From Rhizosphaericola mali (GTDB lineage: Bacteria > Bacteroidota > Bacteroidia > Chitinophagales > Chitinophagaceae), in the NCBI RefSeq assembly GCF_004337365.2, contig NZ_CP044016.1:3100001-3164000 (forward strand): a stretch of DNA of 64,000 nt. Reading direction: 5' to 3'. Made by a program: the position numbers and the translations under genes. Each line of letters starts with the position of its first letter. Within the stretch, counting starts at the first letter, position 1. Of the stretch, positions 9,784-18,977 are shown one piece after another. Below the pieces are notes generated by a model, which was not told the origin of the DNA, did no database searches, and saw only the letters and a program-made list of their open reading frames with translations.

Positions 9784-10785
9784 ATGGCAGATAAAAATTT
9801 CATTGATTTAATTAGATTGTTTTGTAGAAGCGGTGATGGCGGTGCTGGAAGTAGACATTTCATGCGAACTAAATTCAATGCGAAAGCAGGTCCTGATGGT
9901 GGAGATGGAGGTAATGGAGGTAGTATTATCCTACGTGGTAATCAGCAATTATGGACACTTTTACACTTAAGATATCACAAAAATATTTTAGCAAAAGATG
10001 GCGAGAACGGAAGCAAAAACAATTGCTCTGGCGCCAATGCAGAAGATATTATTATAGAAGTTCCTCTAGGAACTATTGCAAAAGATGATGAAACTGGCGA
10101 GATCGAAGCAGAGATTCTAGAAGATGGACAAGAGTTTGTTTGGCTCGCTGGCGGTAAAGGAGGCTGGGGCAACCAACACTTTGCAACTCCAACCAACCAA
10201 GCACCAGAACATGCGCAACCAGGCTTACCTGGAACAGAAGGTTGGAAGCAATTGGAATTGAAAATGTTAGCAGACGTAGGTTTGGTAGGTTTTCCTAATG
10301 CAGGGAAAAGCACCTTATTATCTACGATCACTGCCGCAAAACCTAAAATTGCCAATTATGCATTTACTACTTTAACGCCCCAATTAGGCATGGTTCAATA
10401 TCGTGATGAGAAATCATTCTGTATTGCGGACCTTCCGGGTATTATTGAAGGAGCTGCAGAAGGCAAAGGTTTAGGACATCAATTCTTGCGTCATATCGAA
10501 AGAAATGCTGCTCTATTATTCCTAATTCCAGCGGATAGCGAAAATCATTTGAAAGAATATGAAATCCTTTTAGATGAATTAAAACGCTACAATCCTGACA
10601 TGTTGCAAAAAAATAGATTAATTGCTATCAGTAAATCTGACATGTTGGATGAAGAATTGAAAGAAGAAATTTCAAAAGAATTACCTGCAGAAATTCCTCA
10701 TTTATTCATTTCTTCCGTAACAAATACAGGGTTAGTTGAACTAAAAGATGCACTTTGGAAAGTATTAAACCTTGAAACCGTATAA
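9784..10785 (+). CDS. obg: Obg-family GTPase (ribosome assembly / stress)
   Basis: The 333-residue protein has the N-terminal glycine-rich Obg fold (residues 1-158; for example [13 protein letters not shown]) and a C-terminal G domain. The G domain has G1 GFPNAGKS, switch [15 protein letters not shown]3 [20 protein letters not shown], and G4 as SKSD rather than the usual NKxD. Obg binds the 50S subunit and links ribosome maturation to GTP and ppGpp levels. It has no C-terminal OCT extension, which is common in this phylum. A strong terminator follows. The ATG at 9784 gives the conserved N-terminus [20 protein letters not shown]. Confidence 0.97.
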   Translation: MADKNFIDLIRLFCRSGDGGAGSRHFMRTKFNAKAGPDGGDGGNGGSIILRGNQQLWTLLHLRYHKNILAKDGENGSKNNCSGANAEDIIIEVPLGTIAKDDETGEIEAEILEDGQEFVWLAGGKGGWGNQHFATPTNQAPEHAQPGLPGTEGWKQLELKMLADVGLVGFPNAGKSTLLSTITAAKPKIANYAFTTLTPQLGMVQYRDEKSFCIADLPGIIEGAAEGKGLGHQFLRHIERNAALLFLIPADSENHLKEYEILLDELKRYNPDMLQKNRLIAISKSDMLDEELKEEISKELPAEIPHLFISSVTNTGLVELKDALWKVLNLETV

Positions 10786-10862
10786 TATAATTAATTGCAA
10801 CAAACGTTAGTTTTTATGTTAAATATTAGTTAAAGTAAATATTTTCAATTTCAATATTGAAA

Positions 10863-10909
10863 AGGTAGGATTAACTTTGGGTCACAAAAGAGTTAAACCT
10901 ACCTTTTTT
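10863..10909 (+). terminator. Intrinsic terminator after obg
   Basis: AGGTAGG plus TTAACT (10863-10876) pair with AGTTAA plus CCTACCT (10891-10904), with an unpaired A opposite an A between the blocks. A run of five T follows on the plus strand. Confidence 0.85.
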
Positions 10910-11006
10910 ATGTACATAAATCGGACGTCACTCGGACTCCAACTTGTCTTTTGATTAAAAAGTTTTGCCTTCGAAAATTATAGCTTGACCTGCGATGAAT
11001 AGAGTA

Positions 11007-11023
11007 GCATTTTGTAAAAATGC
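11007..11023 (+). repeat. Small inverted repeat in the leader of the secreted-protein gene
   Basis: GCATTTT, GTA, AAAATGC is a perfect 7-bp inverted repeat about 40 bp upstream of the ATG at 11062. It could be an operator or an mRNA hairpin. Function unknown. Confidence 0.35.
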
Positions 11024-11061
11024 TTGGGAGATTAATTTTTGTATTAGAAAAACTTATTATA

Positions 11062-11508
11062 ATGAAAAAGAAAATATTTGGTTTATTAGTATTAGCAGCA
11101 ACAGTAGCAAACGTAACAGTAAACGCAGCTACTATCAACGAAAAAGAAAAAGAAGCTAAAGCAGCAGTAAAATCTACAGAAGATGACAAATTGAAGGATG
11201 AAGCTTCTGTTAATTATCTTGGTGAAATGAATAGCACAAGCATCGTATTTGATGTTGCTTATGCCAATCCTTCAGGTAAAGCATTCAAAATTTTGATCAC
11301 TAACAATCAAGGAGATCCTTTATTCGAACAAGTATTCAAAGGAAGCGATTTCAATAAAAAAGTAATGATCAAAAAAGATCCAGATACAAATGGTATGGTT
11401 AACTTCTACGTAAAACCATTCAAAAGCAAAGCATCTTATGCTAAATCATTCTATTTAAATACAGATACAAAATTTGTAAGTAATACTTCTGTTGAAAACG
11501 CAGACTAG
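11062..11508 (+). CDS. Small secreted protein, Bacteroidota-type
   Basis: I start at the ATG at 11062, which gives a clean signal peptide (KKKIFGLLVLAATVANVTVNA) and a mature protein of about 125 residues. An in-frame upstream codon would add 14 non-signal residues and is unlikely. The mature part begins with a lysine- and glutamate-rich stretch (INEKEKEAKAAVKSTEDD) and then a single beta-rich domain (AYANPSGKAFKILITNNQG, FKGSDFNKKVMIKKD, NFYVKPFKSKAS). I do not recognise a named family. The domain looks like a small immunoglobulin-like beta sandwich, as in many short exported proteins of this phylum. It has its own terminator and stands alone. Confidence 0.8.
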   Translation: MKKKIFGLLVLAATVANVTVNAATINEKEKEAKAAVKSTEDDKLKDEASVNYLGEMNSTSIVFDVAYANPSGKAFKILITNNQGDPLFEQVFKGSDFNKKVMIKKDPDTNGMVNFYVKPFKSKASYAKSFYLNTDTKFVSNTSVENAD

Positions 11509-11532
11509 TCAATATTTACATTCAAAATAGTG

Positions 11533-11567
11533 AAAGGTTATTTGGAAACAAATAACCTTTTCGTTTA
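11533..11567 (+). terminator. Intrinsic terminator after the secreted protein
   Basis: AAAGGTTATTTG (11533-11544), loop GAAA, CAAATAACCTTT (11549-11560), then T-rich sequence. The stem is a perfect 12 bp. Confidence 0.85.
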
Positions 11568-11571
11568 TATA

Positions 11572-11579
11572 TAGTTTTG
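11572..11579 (+). promoter_or_regulatory. -7 element before rnz
   Basis: TAGTTTTG matches TAnnTTTG and lies about 67 bp before the rnz ATG, just after the preceding terminator. No good -33 element is visible. Confidence 0.35.
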
Positions 11580-11646
11580 TAATTATTTTTCACTACTTTA
11601 GATAAAAGAAAAGTATTTCTTGCCAATTAAATTAACCTAGGATATT

Positions 11647-12555
11647 ATGTTTTCAGTAACCATATTAGGCAACAATTCTGCATTGCCTGCATACAATCGG
11701 CATCCGACTGCACAGATGGTTCATTTGAATGAACAAAATATTCTTTTGGATTGTGGAGAAGGTACGCAGATGCGCATGTTGGAATTTAAGGTTAAGAGGA
11801 ATAATCTTAACTATATTTTCATCAGTCACTTGCACGGCGATCATTATCTTGGGTTGGCCGGCTTGATTAATACGTTGAATTTAACAGGCAGATCTGAACC
11901 TCTAAATTTATTTGCGCCTCCTCCATTGGAAGAAATTCTAAGGTTACAATTTGCCAATGGAAATACCAAACTCAATTTTGATTTGCGTTTTTTCCCTCTA
12001 CCAGAGGAAGCAGGGCCCTTAGTCGAAACTTCCACGTTTCGAGTATCGACCTTTTTAACGGAGCATCGTGTAACTTGTCACGGTTTTTTAATTGAAGAAA
12101 TTAAGAAACCAAGAAGTATTGTACCAGAAAAAACACAAGAATTTGGTATACCGTTTGACTATTATCCGGCATTACAAAATGGTGCAGATTACATTTCTGA
12201 AGATGGAGAACTGATTATTCCCAATGAAATATTAACGGAAGAAGCCCCTCTACCCAAAAGCTATGCTTATTGTGCAGATTCTAGATTTACAACTTCATTT
12301 TTACCGTATATAGAAAATGCAGATACGATCTATCACGAAACCACTTATTTGGATGATTTACGTGAAAAAGCAGAAAGTCGATATCACAGCACAACCAAAC
12401 AAGCGGCAACTATTGCTACTTTAGCACACGCTAAACAGCTATTGATTGGGCATTTCAGTTCCATGTATGATGATCTCACGCCATTTCAATTAGAAGCAGC
12501 TTCTGTTTTCCCTAATTCTATTAGGACGCAAGAAGGAGAAACATATAATATCTAA
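11647..12555 (+). CDS. rnz: Ribonuclease Z
   Basis: The 302-residue metallo-beta-lactamase-fold nuclease removes the 3' trailer of tRNA precursors. The zinc-binding motif is SHLHGDHYLGL (residues 59-69). Further ligands lie in TEHRVTCHGFLIEE, AYCADSRFT and IGHFSSMYDD. Length and order fit the short form RNase Z. It is monocistronic, with its own -7 element. Because tRNA-Val and both tRNA-Pro genes in this window lack an encoded CCA at the 3' end, 3' processing of this kind is needed in this organism. Confidence 0.96.
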   Translation: MFSVTILGNNSALPAYNRHPTAQMVHLNEQNILLDCGEGTQMRMLEFKVKRNNLNYIFISHLHGDHYLGLAGLINTLNLTGRSEPLNLFAPPPLEEILRLQFANGNTKLNFDLRFFPLPEEAGPLVETSTFRVSTFLTEHRVTCHGFLIEEIKKPRSIVPEKTQEFGIPFDYYPALQNGADYISEDGELIIPNEILTEEAPLPKSYAYCADSRFTTSFLPYIENADTIYHETTYLDDLREKAESRYHSTTKQAATIATLAHAKQLLIGHFSSMYDDLTPFQLEAASVFPNSIRTQEGETYNI

Positions 12556-12739
12556 TTAGAAAATATTAAATTTGCTAAAGCAGCCAACTTCAATTCCATA
12601 TACATAGTATTTAGTAATTAGAAAAACGGAGCGTTGAAACCATTTTTAATTCAGTAACTTTCAACCTTTTATTATAATTAGTTAGCAGCAATTTTTAAAT
12701 TCAATTCTTAATTTCTAAATTCTACTTATGAATTTTGCA

Positions 12740-13468
12740 TTATTTGTAAATAAATTGTAGCCTTTGCACTACGATTGTATCTTTTGATTCCAATTTTGAT
12801 AAGCTATCACTAATTATATCTAGACTGGGGGAAAAATAAGACCAACAATTTTTACTATTACATATAAAGTTTAACTCCTTTCTATACAAATTTCCTTCTT
12901 TAAAACTTATAAAAGATTGTCCCTTTGTTTTGTACAAATCATAGGGAAGGTTCATATATGATTGGATTAAGGATTGAATTGGTTTGATAGTAATTCCATC
13001 TATAATGCTATCACAAGACGTAAAATAGCTATTGCTAGCATGAAAAATCTTTATAATTGTTGAATCATGTTGAACCAGATGATACTCTCCATTTACATTA
13101 TCCGCGATATCGAATAAAACTGAGTCTTTATACGACGTAAAGTCATTGATTTCTGTCACCTGATTTTTAGGCTGAATAAGGATAGCTGTAGTAAAAACCT
13201 TCCCCTCATATATTTTTGACATCCCTGCCTCGATGTGAAATTTTTCATTTGAAAGGACTGAATAATTATTTAAATATGAAGCAATAACATTTTTATCCGT
13301 AATAGATTTTCCTTTAATATACATTATTGGAGATTCATAATAAACCTCATTGGTGTATCTATATAATTTTTCTTCCCATATATTCGAAACACCCGTCTTT
13401 TTACACCCCATCAAAATATTGGACAATATAATAATATTAAATAAAAGAAGCAGAATCGAAAGTTTCAT
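12740..13468 (-). CDS. Putative lipoprotein, function unknown
   Basis: The ATG at 13468 gives a lipoprotein signal (KLSILLLLFNIIILSNILMGC) with the cysteine at residue 22. The frame also opens 20 codons upstream, but that would put a non-signal stretch in front. The mature protein of about 220 residues is hydrophilic and beta-rich with an unusual four-cysteine pattern (two in NSYFTSCDSIIDG and ICNSKNCWSYF). I do not recognise a family. It lies between the convergent rnz and metF with no operon partner, and the surrounding spacers are AT-rich. Confidence 0.7.
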   Translation of the reverse strand: MKLSILLLLFNIIILSNILMGCKKTGVSNIWEEKLYRYTNEVYYESPIMYIKGKSITDKNVIASYLNNYSVLSNEKFHIEAGMSKIYEGKVFTTAILIQPKNQVTEINDFTSYKDSVLFDIADNVNGEYHLVQHDSTIIKIFHASNSYFTSCDSIIDGITIKPIQSLIQSYMNLPYDLYKTKGQSFISFKEGNLYRKELNFICNSKNCWSYFSPSLDIISDSLSKLESKDTIVVQRLQFIYK

Positions 13469-13559
13469 AATCAAATTAGTTTTACCCTTCAAATATATAC
13501 AATTTTTTGAGCTAAAAATTAACCCCATATCCTATAATATACTTCAAAGGATAATAGAT

Positions 13560-14516
13560 TTAGAAAATTTCTTTCACGACATTTTTAATGGTGGAAGGTT
13601 TACCCAAAGTGTAGTAATGCAAGACCGGCACGCCTGCCGCTTTTAGTTCTTTACTTTGTTGGATAAGCCATTCAACGCCAACTGCTTCGGCTTCTTGGTC
13701 GTTTTTAGTTTTAAGTAATTCTTTGGAAAATGCTTCCGGAATATCTACATGAAAAATGCTTGGCAAAATGCTTAATTGCTTTTTCTTCGTAATAGGTTTC
13801 AATCCTGGAATAATGGGAACATTGATTCCCATAGATTTACAAGTTTCTACAAATTCAAAATATTTGGCATTATTGAAAAACATCTGTGTCATGATATAGC
13901 TTGCACCTGCATCCACTTTTTGTTTCAAATATTCCAAATCAGTAGATAGATTCGGGGCTTCAAAATGCTTTTCCGGATAACCTGCAACGCCCATACAAAA
14001 ATCAGTGGAAAATCCATTGACAATGCCTTCCGAATTCAAATAAACACCTTTATTCAAATCTGCCACTTGTTTTAATAAATCCAAAGCATGTGCATTTCCG
14101 TCGGGTTCGGGTATGAAAGTTCCGTCACTTTTAGCTGCATCACCACGTAAAACAAGTACATTGTCAATACCTAGAAAATTCAAATCGATCAATGCATCTT
14201 CAGTTTCTGTTTTTGAAAAACCGCCACAGATGATATGAGGAACCGCATCTACGCCATAATGATTTTTCAAAGCGGCACATATCCCAACGGTACCTGGCCT
14301 TTTTCTCATCTGTATTTTTTCAAAAGAACCGTTAGGTAATTTTTTAAATACAGATTCAACTCTATGATAAGTTACATTGATCCAAGAAGGCTTAAATTCC
14401 ATTAAAGAATCTAAATGTTGGTATATAGAGGAAATATCCTTCCCTTTTAAAGGAGGCAATATTTCGTAGGACAGTAAAGTTTCTTTTGCTTGAGCGATAT
14501 GTTCCGTAATCTTCAT
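13560..14516 (-). CDS. metF: 5,10-Methylenetetrahydrofolate reductase
   Basis: The 318-residue TIM-barrel flavoprotein reduces methylene-THF to 5-methyl-THF for methionine synthesis. Typical motifs are LSYEILPPLKGKDI at the start, the folate- and NAD-site region WINVTYHRVE, CGGFSKTETEDALIDL, VLVLRGDA, and TQMFFNNAKYFEFV, then IIPGLKPITKKKQL. It carries the bacterial MetF catalytic domain only. It appears to be monocistronic; a strong hairpin separates it from the upstream transglutaminase gene. Confidence 0.95.
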   Translation of the reverse strand: MKITEHIAQAKETLLSYEILPPLKGKDISSIYQHLDSLMEFKPSWINVTYHRVESVFKKLPNGSFEKIQMRKRPGTVGICAALKNHYGVDAVPHIICGGFSKTETEDALIDLNFLGIDNVLVLRGDAAKSDGTFIPEPDGNAHALDLLKQVADLNKGVYLNSEGIVNGFSTDFCMGVAGYPEKHFEAPNLSTDLEYLKQKVDAGASYIMTQMFFNNAKYFEFVETCKSMGINVPIIPGLKPITKKKQLSILPSIFHVDIPEAFSKELLKTKNDQEAEAVGVEWLIQQSKELKAAGVPVLHYYTLGKPSTIKNVVKEIF

Positions 14517-14561
14517 AATTGTATAGAAAAGTTCTGCAATATAACTACTAATGCGAACAAA

Positions 14562-14596
14562 AATAAAGAAGCGCTACCTAATAGCGCTTCTTTATT
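14562..14596 (-). terminator. Intrinsic terminator of the transglutaminase operon
   Basis: A perfect 15-bp stem, AATAAAGAAGCGCTA (14562-14576) against TAGCGCTTCTTTATT (14582-14596), with the loop CCTAA. It directly follows the stop at 14612 on the minus strand. Confidence 0.85.
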
Positions 14597-14611
14597 CTAA
14601 TAACTTTGATA

Positions 14612-15577
14612 TTATTGCTGTTTTTGCTCCTTAGCGTCCTCGGTTTCGGTTTTTAATGCATCCAAAGGTTCGGGGATGGTCACTCCCGCTTCTTCATATT
14701 CATTAACGTTTGATTCATTTTCTAAAACAGAACCATCTTCAAAACCAATATTTACTAATACAGAAAGTGATTGTATTCCAAATCCACGAAATACCCCTTT
14801 GGTAGGCGAGCAATCAGCGAAGCTACGACCAATGGCCAATTTGACATGCATATCCGTTACCCAAATATTATTTGCCGGATCTATACCTGCCCATCCAAAA
14901 TCAGGAATAAAAGCCTCTACCCAAGCATGCGTTGCACCCTCTCCCCTCATTTGCCCATTATTGCTACATATATAACCACTCACATAACGTGCTGGAATAC
15001 CAGCAATACGCAACATTTCCAATAAAACATGTGCAAAATCTTGACAAACGCCACCACCTTTATTCAAAATTTCATCCACATTTGTTTCGGTGGTTGTAAT
15101 TCCTTTGGTATAATTCAAATGCTGATAAACATAAAAAGCACAATCAGAGACAACAGAAGCCACGACTGTCGATTTTTGGAAAAATCCATTAATAACACCC
15201 TTTAATGCTTGATGATGCGCAATATGATCAGGTGTTGTCAACTCAATTAATCGAATATCCGAAGGAACTAAACTCGATAAATCACCCACGGTCGCATGCA
15301 AATTCAGACTCGGAACATTTTGATTAAAAGTGACAATTTTCAATCTGCTTTCAATTTCCAGTGTTTGATGCGATTCTAATACATTGAAAACGCCTGTTTT
15401 ATTTCCCCAATAATCAAAAAAATGAAATACATCTGGATGATTCGAAATAATCACTTCTTGACTTTTCACTTCCTGTTCTTGACATTGCAGTGGGAAAATT
15501 TTTATTTCATTTACACTTTCAAATACGGGAACATCGTATTTATATTTCGTTATATGCTTAATTTCAAAAATCGCCAT
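14612..15577 (-). CDS. Transglutaminase-like cysteine protease with N-terminal beta domain
   Basis: The 321-residue protein has the bacterial transglutaminase N-terminal beta domain (FEIKHITKYKYDVPVFESV, residues 3-21 onward) and the core domain. The core has the catalytic cysteine in GGGVCQDFAHVLLEML (about residue 178), the histidine in GATHAWVEAFIPDFGW, and the aspartate in GIDPANNIWV. There is no signal peptide, so it acts in the cytoplasm. It ends with a glutamate-rich tail. It is the third gene after the circularly permuted ATP-grasp and alpha-E genes. This trio is a recurring cluster for which a peptide-ligase and peptidase pathway has been predicted; here the enzyme would cleave or remodel an isopeptide-type bond. 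Confidence 0.9.
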   Translation of the reverse strand: MAIFEIKHITKYKYDVPVFESVNEIKIFPLQCQEQEVKSQEVIISNHPDVFHFFDYWGNKTGVFNVLESHQTLEIESRLKIVTFNQNVPSLNLHATVGDLSSLVPSDIRLIELTTPDHIAHHQALKGVINGFFQKSTVVASVVSDCAFYVYQHLNYTKGITTTETNVDEILNKGGGVCQDFAHVLLEMLRIAGIPARYVSGYICSNNGQMRGEGATHAWVEAFIPDFGWAGIDPANNIWVTDMHVKLAIGRSFADCSPTKGVFRGFGIQSLSVLVNIGFEDGSVLENESNVNEYEEAGVTIPEPLDALKTETEDAKEQKQQ

Positions 15578-15603
15578 ACAATTACCTTTTAAATATTGGT
15601 TCG

Positions 15604-16548
15604 CTAATTGTAAGAGAAAAAGTTTTGACCCAAATGAGTACTTACTTCAATCAAATCACACTTAATTTCTCCTACAAATTCCTTCAAATCAATTGAATCG
15701 ATGGAATCATAATCAGTATAACGCAATTTGCTATACAATCGTTGAAACTTGCGCCATAAAGCCGCATTTTCTGGTGAAGAGGCTTCATGAACAACGGAAT
15801 CTAAATATCTTTCAATTTTTCTCAAACTATAAATAACAGAGTGTGGAAAATTGACATTGAAAAACACTTGATGTACTACATTAGTATTGTATTTCGGGGT
15901 ACGATAGGTTTTTAGATACAATTCATAACCAGACAATTCTAATAAGAGCAAACGCCATTTCATAATATCTTTTTCGCCAGCAAAATCAAAATCAAACATT
16001 TCAAATTGTTTTTCTGCTATGCAAATGGTTGTCATGCAACGCTCTATATACCTACCCAAATTCATAAAGTTCCATCCAGCACCTCTTGGCATAGTGATAT
16101 CAGCAGTACCTGTATATAAAACACATTTGGTAATCAGCTCTTCTAATACATCTAAAGTTTCTGCATTATCAATACGTTCTTCAATATCCGAATGATGAAT
16201 CAAATGATACACTCCATTAATTTCTTCCCATAATTCTTTGGTAATATGATCTTGTACACCTCGAGCATTTTCACGCGACCGATTAATTATATTAACTAAG
16301 GAACCATCATTAGAACTATCAACCAAAAGAGACTTTATGGATAATTTTGTATCTTTTTCTATAGAAGCAATTTGCTCAGGCGAGTAGCTTGAAAACAATT
16401 CTAATACAGATTTCCATGTAATATTTCCACCGATATCTTTATCTAAAGACAATATATAATGATTAGAAACGACTCTCAATAATACATGTGCTCTCTCCAT
16501 GTACCTATTTTCCCAATAAAGGGCATCTGCGATTCTACTTAAAAGCAT
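15604..16548 (-). CDS. Alpha-E domain protein
   Basis: This all-alpha protein of 314 residues begins MLLSRIADALYWENRYMERA, the signature start of alpha-E domain proteins. It contains further conserved charged helices (GAGWNFMNLGRYIERCMTT and FNVNFPHSVIYSLRKIERYL). The biochemical role of the family is not known. It is nearly always found next to a circularly permuted ATP-grasp and a transglutaminase, as here: the gap to the ATP-grasp is 42 bp and to the transglutaminase 26 bp. A scaffold or substrate-carrier role is inference. Confidence 0.9.
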   Translation of the reverse strand: MLLSRIADALYWENRYMERAHVLLRVVSNHYILSLDKDIGGNITWKSVLELFSSYSPEQIASIEKDTKLSIKSLLVDSSNDGSLVNIINRSRENARGVQDHITKELWEEINGVYHLIHHSDIEERIDNAETLDVLEELITKCVLYTGTADITMPRGAGWNFMNLGRYIERCMTTICIAEKQFEMFDFDFAGEKDIMKWRLLLLELSGYELYLKTYRTPKYNTNVVHQVFFNVNFPHSVIYSLRKIERYLDSVVHEASSPENAALWRKFQRLYSKLRYTDYDSIDSIDLKEFVGEIKCDLIEVSTHLGQNFFSYN

Positions 16549-16590
16549 ATTTTATAGTTATTCCGTTATCAATTTTATTCAAAGCATAAT

Positions 16591-18042
16591 TTAAAAATCT
16601 ACGACCCAAGTATCTTTACTACCACCACCTTGAGAAGAGTTTACCACCATAGACCCCTCTTTCAACGCTACACGAGTTAAACCACCTGGCACCAAATGAA
16701 TACCATCGGGTCCATATAAGGCATAGGGTCTTAAATCAACGTGCCTTGCTTGAAATTTACCATCAATAAAACATGGTACTGTAGATAAATTTACAATGGG
16801 TTGTGCAATATAGTTTCTAGGATTGTTTTCGATTTCAGGTTTAGCAGCGAGCCACTCTTCCTCGGTTGTTGCATTGCCCATAATCATTCCATATCCACCA
16901 GATTGATTGGTACTTTTAATAACCATACTATGAATATTTTTAAAAACGTGGTTACGCTCTTCCTCATTCATCAAATTATACGTTGGCACATTACTCAAAA
17001 TGGGTTCTTCATTGAGATAATATTTGATCATCGCGGGAACATATGGATAAACCGCTTTATCATCCGCAACACCATTTCCAACTGCATTTACAATCGCTAC
17101 ATTTCCTTTTCGATAAGCGGACATCAAACCCGGAACACCTAAAACACTTTCTTTTTTGAATACCAATGGATCCAAATACTCATCATCTACCCTGCGATAA
17201 ATAACATGCACTTGTTCCAATCCGTTGGTAGTTTTCATATACACTTTATTGTCATTGACGACCAAGTCACGACCTTCAACAAGCGCAACCCCCATCTGAC
17301 GTGCCAAGAATGTATGTTCGTAATACGCTGAATTGTAAATACCTGGCGTTAAAATCACGACTCGTGGATTGGAAACCTGCGTAGATGCCAATTGCAAAAG
17401 CACATCATGCAAAAGCAATGGGTAATTGCTAACACGTCTTACATTATTATCCGCCAACATATTGGAAAAAATGCGCTTAGTCACTTCGCGATTTTCCAAC
17501 ATATAAGAAACCCCAGATGGCGTACGCAAATTATCTTCTAAAACGTAAAACTTACCATCTTGTCCTCTTATTAAATCAATACCCGAAATATGTACGTATA
17601 TATCCGAAGCCACTTTTATCCCAAAAACCTCGCGATTATACATTGGACAAGAAGCAATCAAAGATGCTGGTACTATATTATCTTTCAATATATTTTGGTC
17701 GTTATATATATCATTGAGAAAAAGATTTAACGCTTTTAGTCTTTGCGCAATACCCTTTTCTAACATATCCCATTCTTTCCCATCAATTACACGAGGGATG
17801 ATGTCAAATGGGAATATTCGCTCGATACCTTCATTGTTATTTTTATAGACGGTAAAAGTAATACCTTGATTCATGAACAACTCTCCTGCCATGTGATTTT
17901 TTTGGAGTAGTTTCTGTTCGTCTAAGGTTTTTAAAGTGTCAAAGATTTTGAGGTAATGCTCGCGAATTCCATCTTTACCACGCATTTCATCCCAAATATT
18001 TTCCCGGTAGCGATAATTTTCTAAAAAATAATCAATTGTCAT
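16591..18042 (-). CDS. Circularly permuted ATP-grasp type 2 protein
   Basis: The 483-residue protein is recognised by its motifs IIPRVIDGKEWDMLEKGIAQR, YVLEDNLRTPSGVSYMLENR, YRRVDDEYLDPL and VANAVGNG-type sequence (AIVNAVGNGVADDK). It also has IKSTNQSGGYGM in the ATP-binding loop and a C-terminal SSQGGGSKDTWVV. ATP-grasp enzymes activate a carboxylate as an acyl phosphate and join it to an amine. The probable product is an amide or peptide bond on an unknown substrate. It is the promoter-proximal gene of the three-gene operon, with the TetR gene further upstream separated by its own terminator. Confidence 0.92.
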   Translation of the reverse strand: MTIDYFLENYRYRENIWDEMRGKDGIREHYLKIFDTLKTLDEQKLLQKNHMAGELFMNQGITFTVYKNNNEGIERIFPFDIIPRVIDGKEWDMLEKGIAQRLKALNLFLNDIYNDQNILKDNIVPASLIASCPMYNREVFGIKVASDIYVHISGIDLIRGQDGKFYVLEDNLRTPSGVSYMLENREVTKRIFSNMLADNNVRRVSNYPLLLHDVLLQLASTQVSNPRVVILTPGIYNSAYYEHTFLARQMGVALVEGRDLVVNDNKVYMKTTNGLEQVHVIYRRVDDEYLDPLVFKKESVLGVPGLMSAYRKGNVAIVNAVGNGVADDKAVYPYVPAMIKYYLNEEPILSNVPTYNLMNEEERNHVFKNIHSMVIKSTNQSGGYGMIMGNATTEEEWLAAKPEIENNPRNYIAQPIVNLSTVPCFIDGKFQARHVDLRPYALYGPDGIHLVPGGLTRVALKEGSMVVNSSQGGGSKDTWVVDF

Positions 18043-18226
18043 ATTAAGTATTCAATTTATAGGCGCCAAAACATACATATATTCAAAACTTCTATAAAAT
18101 ATATAGATATTTTCTAATACTGTATTTTCACAACCAAAAAGTAAGATATTTATTCACAAATTGAGTACAATATAACAAATTAATTTAATTATAATATCTA
18201 TTTATCTTATTATAAATTTATTAATT

Positions 18227-18255
18227 AAAAAGGGCTTCCTTAGAAAAGAAAGCCC
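18227..18255 (-). terminator. Intrinsic terminator of the tetR gene
   Basis: On the minus strand GGGCTT, a mismatch, CTT pairs with AAG, a mismatch, AAGCCC (18232-18241 with 18246-18255, loop 18242-18245). A T run follows toward 18227. Confidence 0.8.
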
Positions 18256-18288
18256 GTGTTCACCAAAACCAACTGTAAAAATGTATAA

Positions 18289-18900
18289 TTATTTTAATAA
18301 AATTCTCTGCATGACATCTTTCATAAACACCACTACTCGATCTTTTAACTCAGGAGTAAAAGGATCTTTGGTACAATCATTATTATCTAAAACCACATTA
18401 CAAATGGTCTTAGAAAGAAACAATTGATTAATTGTCCCAAAAATTAAACTCATCGTCAAAGCCACGTCTACCTGCCTAAACTCACCTTTGATAATACCAT
18501 CATTGACGATTTGTGATAATAAAGTTTTATTTTTCTTGATAATATCTCTTATTATATCACTCACCTCCATACGTTGATTTAACATGATTTCATGATGTAA
18601 TAGCTTATGAAATTCACGCTTTCTCATCAACTTCTCCACATGATAATCAATAACCGCATAGACCTTATCAATGGTCAACATATCCTGCCTATCCGCCAAT
18701 TCCTTGTAGATAGCCAACATATATTCAGAATCTGAAACCATCACCGCCTCAAATAATTTCTCTTTGGAACCAAAATAATAATTAATCATCGCAAGATTTA
18801 CTCCAGCCTGAGAGGCTATATCTCGTATAGAGGTTCCTTCAAACCCTTTACGAGCAAAAAGCTCGGTTGCAGAAGCTATTATTTGTGATTTTTTATCCAT
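18289..18900 (-). CDS. TetR/AcrR-family transcriptional repressor
   Basis: The 203-residue protein starts with the classic TetR helix-turn-helix (IIASATELFARKGFEGTSIR, DIASQAGVNLAMINYYFGSK) followed by an all-alpha ligand-binding domain. It is divergent from a GNAT-nitrilase fusion gene. The intergenic region contains two copies of a palindrome AAACA-AA-TGTTT that overlap this gene's own predicted promoter, so autorepression is likely. The divergent gene is a plausible second target, and the ATP-grasp operon downstream is not obviously in the regulon. The ligand is unknown. Confidence 0.93.
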   Translation of the reverse strand: MDKKSQIIASATELFARKGFEGTSIRDIASQAGVNLAMINYYFGSKEKLFEAVMVSDSEYMLAIYKELADRQDMLTIDKVYAVIDYHVEKLMRKREFHKLLHHEIMLNQRMEVSDIIRDIIKKNKTLLSQIVNDGIIKGEFRQVDVALTMSLIFGTINQLFLSKTICNVVLDNNDCTKDPFTPELKDRVVVFMKDVMQRILLK

Positions 18901-18930
18901 TTATCCTCCTCTTTCCAAATTTTCCAAATG

Positions 18931-18961
18931 CAAATTTAAACAAATGTTTAAACTAAACAAA
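18931..18961 (-). promoter_or_regulatory. Promoter of the tetR gene
   Basis: On the minus strand TTTG (18958-18961), 19 bp, TAAATTTG (18931-18938) is a near-ideal Bacteroidota promoter. The two palindromes cover its -33 element, spacer and edge of the -7 element. Confidence 0.65.
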
Positions 18962-18967
18962 TGTTTA
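18936..18967. promoter_or_regulatory. Twin palindromic operators, likely TetR binding sites
   Basis: Copy 1 (18936-18951) is TTAAACA, AA, TGTTTAA, a perfect 7-bp inverted repeat. Copy 2 (18954-18967) is TAAACA, AA, TGTTTA, a perfect 6-bp inverted repeat. Their centres are 17 bp apart. They lie inside the tetR promoter and about 10-40 bp upstream of the -33 element of the divergent gene. Confidence 0.75.
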
Positions 18968-18977
18968 ACCTATTTTT

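Noticed and set aside
9975-10355. 126-codon open frame on the minus strand opposite obg
   Set aside because: It lies entirely inside the conserved obg gene and reads as its antisense shadow; no independent motif.
12556-12739. AT-rich spacer downstream of rnz
   Set aside because: No ORF, hairpin with poly-T or promoter match that I could defend.
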